Positions 58,615-64,000 of a DNA stretch of 64,000 nucleotides are shown here, in pieces. Each line of letters starts with the position of its first letter. Positions within the stretch are counted from its first letter, which is position 1. The notes under the pieces are model-generated. The model had not been told where the DNA came from. It saw only the letters and a program-made list of their open reading frames with translations, and ran no database searches. A program made the translations under genes and the position numbers. The DNA is from Ehretia macrophylla (taxonomy: Eukaryota > Streptophyta > Magnoliopsida > Boraginales > Ehretiaceae): positions 4,154,881-4,218,880 of the forward strand of contig CM075771.1 of NCBI GenBank assembly GCA_037974665.1, read 5' to 3'.

Positions 58615-58967
58615 CCTTTTCAATTTTTTTTCCTCCGGTTAGGGTTGCCAAGAAACTTTATCCACCACATTTCTATTATCGAATCCCACGGCACCGTGGG
58701 CAAGACAACTTCGCTTCACGTGGAGGCTGGGCCCGCAAACCGAGGGCGTAGGGCTTGTGACCAGGTCGCCGTCGCTCTAGTGCCCATAACTTTTTATCCG
58801 TAAGCAGTTACGCAGCGCACAACATAACGTTGGAAAGCTCTCCAAGAGCTCTACGACGGGGGCAGCGAGAATGCTCGCTGTGCCCTTTCTGGAGCCCAAA
58901 ATCGAACGTTTTCATCAGTTGGGACTGTGAACCGTTAACACAAAAAGGAATTCTACCCCACCATGAC
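58615..58967 (+). other. Shortened spacer, about 206 bases deleted
   Basis: The spacer runs normally to CGTTTTCATCAGTT and then joins GGGACTGTGAACC just upstream of the next promoter. The AT-rich segment, the GATATC region and the conserved hairpin are lost, giving a 472-base gene-to-gene distance. The join coincides with the change from B-type to A-type promoter. Confidence 0.88.
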
Positions 58968-59086
58968 GGGTGCGATCATACCAGCACTAATGCACCGGAT
59001 CCCATCAGAACTCCGAAGTTAAGCGTGCTTGGGCGAGAGTAGTACTAGGATGGGTGACCCCCTACGAAGTCCTCGTGTTGCACCCC
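58968..59086 (+). rRNA. 5S rRNA: 5S rRNA gene, copy 86
   Basis: Family A promoter (TTCTACCCCACC, one C fewer), lacking the usual upstream hairpin. Changes are G97A and G98C. It is the first unit of the alternating A/B zone. Confidence 0.95.
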
Positions 59087-59645
59087 CCTTTTCAATTTTT
59101 TTTCCTCCGGTTAGGGTTGCCAAGAAACTTTATACACCACATTTCTATTATCGAATCCCACGGCACCGTGGGCAAGACAACTTCGCTTCACGTGGAGGCT
59201 GGGCCCGCAAACCGAGGGCGTAGGGCTTGTGACCAGGTCTCTGTCGCTCCGGTGCCCATAACTTTTGATCCGTAATGAGTTACGCGTAGCACAGCATAAC
59301 GTTGCAAAGCCCTCCGAGAGCTCTACGATGGGGGCAGCTAGCTTGCTCGCTGTGCCCTTTTTTGGAGCCCAAAATTAAAAATTTTCATCAGATTTGGGCC
59401 ACTTTTCTGGTTTTGCTCTGTTTTTCATTCCTGTATCGTACATCGTGAGCTGTTAAAAGGACGCCAATCTTACTCGTAGCACATTAGAGGGCCCTACAAC
59501 GCGTCGATATCACGTCTTACGAGGATGCTGCATTGTTGAAGCGGATGGGTTGTTGTTAAGCCCATTGGGCCTTCTGAATGGGCAATCTCTCTAGTCTGGG
59601 ACTGTGAACCGTTAACACAAAAAGGAATTGTGCCATCAACATGAC

Positions 59646-59764
59646 AAGTGCGATCATACCAGCACTAATGCACCGGATCCCATCAGAACTCCGAAGTTAA
59701 GCGTGCTTGGGTGAGAGTAGTACTAGGATGGGTGACCCCCTGCGAAGTCCTCGTGTTGCACTCC
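59646..59764 (+). rRNA. 5S rRNA: 5S rRNA gene, copy 87
   Basis: Family B. Changes are G1A, G2A, C67T and G98C. Confidence 0.95.
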
Positions 59765-60323
59765 TCTTTTCAATTTTTTTTCCTCCGATTAGGGTTGCCA
59801 AGATACTTTATCCACCACATTTCAATTATCGAATACCACGGCACCTTGGGCAAGACAACTTCCCTTCAAGTGGAGGCTGGGACCGCAAATCGAGGGCGTA
59901 TGGCTTGTGACCAGGTCTCCGTCGCTCTGGTGCCCATAAATTTTGATCCGTAAGTAGTTATGCGGCGTACAACATACCATTGGAAAACTCTCCTAGAGCT
60001 CTACGACGGGGGCAGCGAGCTTAGTCGCTGTGCCGTTTTTTGGATCTCAAAATCGAACGTTTTCATCAGTTTCGGGCCACTTTTCTTATTATGCTCTATT
60101 TTTTCTTCCCGGATCGTACGTCGTGAGCTGTTAAAAGAACGACAACCTTACTCGCGGGAAATTAGAGTTCCCTACAACGCGTCGATATCACGTCTTGCGA
60201 GGACGCTGCGTTGTTGATGCGGATGGGTTGTTGTTAAGCCCATTGGGCCTTTTGAATGGGCCGTCTCTCTAGGCTGGGACGGTGAACCGTTAAAATAAAA
60301 AGGAATTCTACCCCCACCAGGAT

Positions 60324-60442
60324 TGGTGCGATCATACCAACACTAATGTACCGAATCCCATTAGAACTCCGAAGTTAAGCGTGCTTGGGCGAGAGTAGTA
60401 CTAGGATGGGTGACCCCCTGGGAAGTCCTCGTGTTGTACCCC
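60324..60442 (+). rRNA. 5S rRNA: 5S rRNA gene, copy 88
   Basis: Family A, with T at -1. Changes are G1T, G17A, C26T, G31A, C39T and C114T. The BamHI site is lost. Confidence 0.94.
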
Positions 60443-61001
60443 CCTTTTCAATTATTTTTCCTCCGGTTAGGGTTGCCAAGAAACTTTATACACCACATTT
60501 CTATTATCGAATCCCACGGCACCGTGGGCAAGACAACTTCGCTTCACGTGGAGGCTGGGCCCGCAAACCGAGGGCGTAGGGCTTGTGACCAGGTCTCCGT
60601 CGCTCCGGTGCCCATAACTTTTGATCCGTAACGAGTTACGCATCGCACAGCATACCGTTGCAAATCCCTCCGAGAGCTCTACGATGGGGGTAGCTAGCTT
60701 GCTCGCTGTGCCCTTTTTTGGAGCCCAAAATTAAAAATTTTCATCAGATTTGGGACACATTTCTGGTTTTGCTCTGTTTTTCATTCTTGTATCGTACATC
60801 GTGAGCTGTTAAAAGGACGCCAATCTTACTCGTAGCACATTAGAGGGCCCTACAACGCGTCGATATCACGTCTTACGAGGATGCTGCATTGTTGAAGCGG
60901 ATGGGTTGTTGTTAAGCCCATTGGGCCTTCTGAATGGGCAATCTCTCTAGTCTGGGACTGTGAACCGTTAACACAAAAAGGAATTGTGCCATCAACATGA
61001 C

Positions 61002-61120
61002 AAGTGCGATCATACCAGCACTAATGCACCGGATCCCATTAGAACTCCGAAGTTAAGCGTGCTTGGGCGAGAGTAGTACTAGGATGGGTGACCCCCTGCG
61101 AAGTCCTCGTGTTGCACTCC
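61002..61120 (+). rRNA. 5S rRNA: 5S rRNA gene, copy 89
   Basis: Family B. Changes are G1A, G2A, C39T and G98C. It is the sister of the copy at 59646. Confidence 0.95.
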
Positions 61121-61677
61121 TCTTTTCAATTTTTTTTCCTCCGATTAGGTTTGCCAAGATACTTTATCCACCACATTTCAATTATCGAATACCACGGCAC
61201 CTTGGGCAAGACAACTTCGCTTCAAGTGGAGGCTGGGACCGCAAACCGAGGCGTATGGCTTGTGACCAGGTCTCCGTCGCTCCGGTGCCCATAACTTTTT
61301 ATCCGTAAGCAGTTACGCAGCGCACAGCATACCGTTGGAAAGCTCTCCAAGAGCTCTACGACGGGGGCAGCGAGAATGCTCGCTGTGCCCTTTCTGGAGC
61401 CCAAAATCGAACGTTTTCATCAGTTTCGTGCCACTTTTCTTATTAAGCTCTATTTTTCCTTCCCGGATCGTACGTCGTGAGCTGTTAAAAGGACGACAAC
61501 CTTACTCACGGGACATTAGACTTCCCTACAATGCGTCGATATCACGTCTTGCGAGGACGCTGCGTTGTTGAAGAGGATGGGTTGTTGTTAAGCCCATTGG
61601 GCCTTTTGAATGGGCCATCTCTCTAGGCTGGGACTGTGAACCGTTAACACAAAAAGGAATTCTACCCCCACCATGAC

Positions 61678-61796
61678 AGGTGCGATCATACCAGCACTAA
61701 TGCACCGGATCCCATCAGAACTCCGAAGTTAAGCGTGCTTGGGCGAGAGTAGTACTAGGATGGGTGACCCCCTGCGAAGTCCTCGTGTTGCACCCC
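61678..61796 (+). rRNA. 5S rRNA: 5S rRNA gene, copy 90
   Basis: Family A. Changes are G1A and G98C. Confidence 0.96.
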
Positions 61797-62356
61797 CCTT
61801 TTCAATTTATTTTCCTCTGGTTAGGGTTGCCAAGATACATTATCCACCACATTTGTATTATCGAATCCCACGGCACCGTGGGCAAGACAACTTCGCTTCA
61901 CGTGGAGGCTGGGCCCGCAAACCGAGGGCATTGGGCTTGTGACCAGGTCTCCGTCGCTCCGGTGCCCATAACTTCTGATCCGTAACAAGTTACGCGACGC
62001 ACAGCATACCGTTGAAAAGCCCTCTGAGAGCTCTACGATGGGGGTAGCTAGCTTGCTCGCTGTGCCATTTTTTGGAGCCCAAAATCGAACATTTTCATCA
62101 GATTTGGGCCACTTTTCTAGTTTTGCTCTGTTTTTACTTCCCGGATCGTACATCGTTAGCTATTTTGAAGGACGACAATCTTACTCGCAGAACATTAGAG
62201 GGCCCTACAATGCGTCAATATCACGTCTTACGAGGATGCTGCGTTGTTGAAGCGGATGGGTTGTTGTTAAGCCCATTGGGCCTTCTGAATGGGCAATCTC
62301 TCTAGTCTGGGACTGTGAACCGTTAACACAAAAAGGAATTGTGCCATCGACAAGAC

Positions 62357-62475
62357 GGGTGCGATCATACCAGTACTAATGCACCGGATCCCATCAGAAC
62401 TCCGAAGTAAAGCGTGCTTAGACGAGAGTAGCACTAGGATGGGTGACCCCCTGCGAAGTCCTCGTGTTGCACCCC
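62357..62475 (+). rRNA. 5S rRNA: 5S rRNA gene, copy 91 (X-like)
   Basis: Family B promoter (GTGCCATCGACAAGAC). Changes are C18T, T53A, G64A, G66A, T76C and G98C. Confidence 0.94.
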
Positions 62476-63033
62476 CATTCTCAATTTTTTTTCCTCCGGT
62501 TAGGGTTGCCAAGAAACTTTACGCACCACATTTCTATTATCGAATCCCACGGCACCGTGGGCTAGACAACTTCGCTTCACGTGGAGGCTGGGCCCGCAAA
62601 CCCAGGGCATAGGGCTGGTGACCAGGTCTCCGTCGCTCCGGTGCCCATAACTTTTGATCCGTAAGGAGTTACGCGGCGCACAGCATACCGTTGGAAAGCA
62701 CTCCGAGAGCTCTACGATGGGGGCAACGAGCTTGCTCTCTTTTCCCTTTTTGGAGCCCAAAATTGAACGTTTTCATCAGTTTCGGGCCACTTTTCTTATT
62801 AAGCTCTGTTTTTCGTTCCCGAATCGTACGTCGTGAGCTGTTAAAAAGACGACAACCTTACTCGCGGGACATTAGAGTGCCCTACAACGCATCGATATCA
62901 CGTCTTGCGAGGGTTCTGCGTTGTTGAAGCAGATGGGTTGTTGTTAAGCCCATTGGGCCTTCCGAATGGGCCATCTCTCTAGGCTGGGACTGTGAACCGT
63001 TAACACAAAAAGGAATTCGACCCCCACCATGAT

Positions 63034-63152
63034 GGGTGCGATCATACTAGCACTAATGCACCGGATCCCATCAGAACTCCGAAGTTAAACGTGCTTGGGC
63101 GAGAGTAGTACTAGGATGGGTGACCCCCTGCGAAGTCCTCGTGTTGCACCCC
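63034..63152 (+). rRNA. 5S rRNA: 5S rRNA gene, copy 92
   Basis: Family A promoter with the EcoRI site mutated (GAATTCG kept, then ACCCCC), and T at -1. Changes are C15T, G56A and G98C. Confidence 0.95.
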
Positions 63153-63710
63153 CCTTTTCAATTTTTTTCCTCCGGTTAGGGTTGCCAAGAAACTTTATCC
63201 ACCACATTTCTATTATCGAATCCCACGGCACCGTGGGCAAGACAACTTCGCTTCACGTGGAGGCTGGGCCCGCAAACCGAGGGCGTAGGGCTTGTGACCA
63301 GGTCTCCGTCGCTCCGGTGCCCATAACTTCTGATCCGTAACAAGTTACGCGTCGCACAGCATACCGTTGCAAAGCCCTCCGAGAGCTCTACGACGGGGGT
63401 AGCTAGCTTGCTCGCTGTGCCCTTTTTTGGAGCCCAAAATCGAACATTTTCATCAGATTTGGGCCACTTTTCTAGTTTTGCTCTGTTTTTACTTCCCGGA
63501 TCGTACATCGTGAGCTGTTTAAAGGACGACAATCTTACTCGCAGCACATTAGAGGGCCCTACAATGCGTCAATATCACGTCTTACGAGGATGCTGCGTTG
63601 TTGAAGCGGATGGGTTGTTGTTAAGCAAATTGGGCCTTCTGAATGGGCAATCTCTCTAGTCTTGGACTGTGAACCGTTAACACAAAAAGGAATTGTGCCA
63701 TCGACAAGAT

Positions 63711-63829
63711 GGGTGCGATCATACCAGTACTAATGCACCGGATCCCATCAGAACTCCGAAGTACAGCATGCTTGGACGAGAGTAGCACTAGGATGGGTGA
63801 CCCCCTGCGAAGTCCTCGTGTTGCACCCC
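63711..63829 (+). rRNA. 5S rRNA: 5S rRNA gene, copy 93
   Basis: Family B promoter (GTGCCATCGACAAGAT), with T at -1. Changes are C18T, T53A, A54C, G58A, G66A, T76C and G98C. It is the sister of the copy at 62357. Confidence 0.94.
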
Positions 63830-64000
63830 CATTTTCAATTTTTTTTCCTCCGGTTAGGGTTGCCAAGAAACTTTACGCACCACATTTCTATTATCGAATC
63901 CCACGGCACCGTGGGCTAGAAAACTTTGCTTCACGTGGAGGCTGGGCCCGCAAACCGAGGGCGTAGGGCTGGTGACCAGGTCTCCGTCGCTTCGGTGCCC
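63830..64000 (+). other. Partial 5S spacer at right window edge
   Basis: The terminator, the telo-box-like GGTTAGGGTT and the GC-rich middle of a family B spacer are present up to CGGTGCCC, where the window ends. The array clearly continues. Confidence 0.9.

Larger units (their letters stand above)
1..64000 (+). repeat. Tandem 5S rDNA array, 93 gene copies
   Basis: The whole window is a head-to-tail repeat. A 119-base 5S rRNA gene recurs 93 times on one strand with a normal period of 674-681 bases. Exceptions are 632 (before 28756), 1479 (before 25414), 995 (before 33142), 956 (before 51722) and 472 (before 58968). The window opens and closes inside spacers, so the array extends both ways. 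Every spacer of about 558 bases has the same layout: Pol III terminator, telo-box-like motif, GC-rich middle with short inverted repeats, AT-rich stretch, a 7-base-arm hairpin about 63-86 bases upstream of the next gene, then the upstream promoter. Long runs without a gene are described separately. Confidence 0.98.
58968..64000 (+). repeat. Alternating A/B dimer zone
   Basis: Family A units (genes at 58968, 60324, 61678, 63034) alternate strictly with family B units (59646, 61002, 62357, 63711). This gives a dimeric repeat of about 1,356 bases, present about 3.7 times up to the window edge. The first two dimers resemble each other most (AAAATTAAAAATTTTC, CCGATTAGG). The last two share CATTTTCATCAGATTTGGG and CGACAAGA. 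Confidence 0.85.

Noticed and set aside
1-64000. Cassandra-type retroelements, whose LTRs contain 5S-like sequence
   Set aside because: No primer-binding site, polypurine tract or target duplication was seen. Copies are head to tail at constant spacing with full genes, so this is a true 5S array.
1-64000. CRISPR array or bacterial origin because of regular repeats
   Set aside because: The period of about 677 bases, the plant 5S gene and the Pol III terminators rule this out.
1-64000. Linkage with 35S rDNA or tRNA genes in the spacers
   Set aside because: The spacers are uniform in length and show no 18S, 5.8S or 25S text and no tRNA cloverleaf with A and B boxes.

Overview
The window is one continuous head-to-tail 5S ribosomal DNA array from a plant nuclear genome, all on the + strand. 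I find 93 copies of a 119-base 5S rRNA gene, from the one starting at 248 to the one starting at 63711. Each is followed by a spacer of about 558 bases, so the normal period is 674-681 bases. The gene is plant-like: it starts GGGTGCGATCATACC, has a BamHI site (GGATCC) at gene positions 30-35, and ends GTTGCACTCC or GTTGCACCCC. T-rich RNA polymerase III terminators follow it. The conserved core resembles flowering plants, but I cannot name a species. I see no protein-coding gene, tRNA, transposon or 35S rDNA. All open reading frames are by-products of the repeated unit.

Layout. From 1 to about 13.4 kb, units are of family A (upstream TTCTACCCCCACC, usually with an EcoRI site, spacer text CTTATTAAGCTC, period about 676). 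From about 13.5 to 58.9 kb they are mostly family B (upstream TTGTGCCATCAAC, spacer text CTAATTTTGCTC, period about 678). From 58,968 to the end, A and B units alternate as a dimer of about 1,356 bases. Older and younger multi-unit duplications lie on top of this: a five-unit block (924-7684), a six-unit block (from 17154), a young dimer duplication (34497-37208), a young single-unit duplication (37209-38562), and a zone at about 48-58.6 kb where two gene types alternate. One of those types carries a one-base deletion in the box C promoter.

The array also holds recombination scars. Four 267-base gene-less repeats lie at 24048-25115. Gene-less chimeric units lie at about 32735 and 51427. Shortened spacers occur at 28321 and 58916.

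Function: each intact copy would be transcribed by Pol III from internal boxes A, IE and C plus a short upstream element, giving 5S rRNA for the large ribosomal subunit. By eye only the copy at 41950 matches the array consensus exactly. Most copies carry two to eight changes, many at CpG sites, which suggests that much of this stretch is methylated, weakly homogenised and possibly silent. For each copy below, substitutions are given relative to the copy at 41950, numbered from the first base of the gene.
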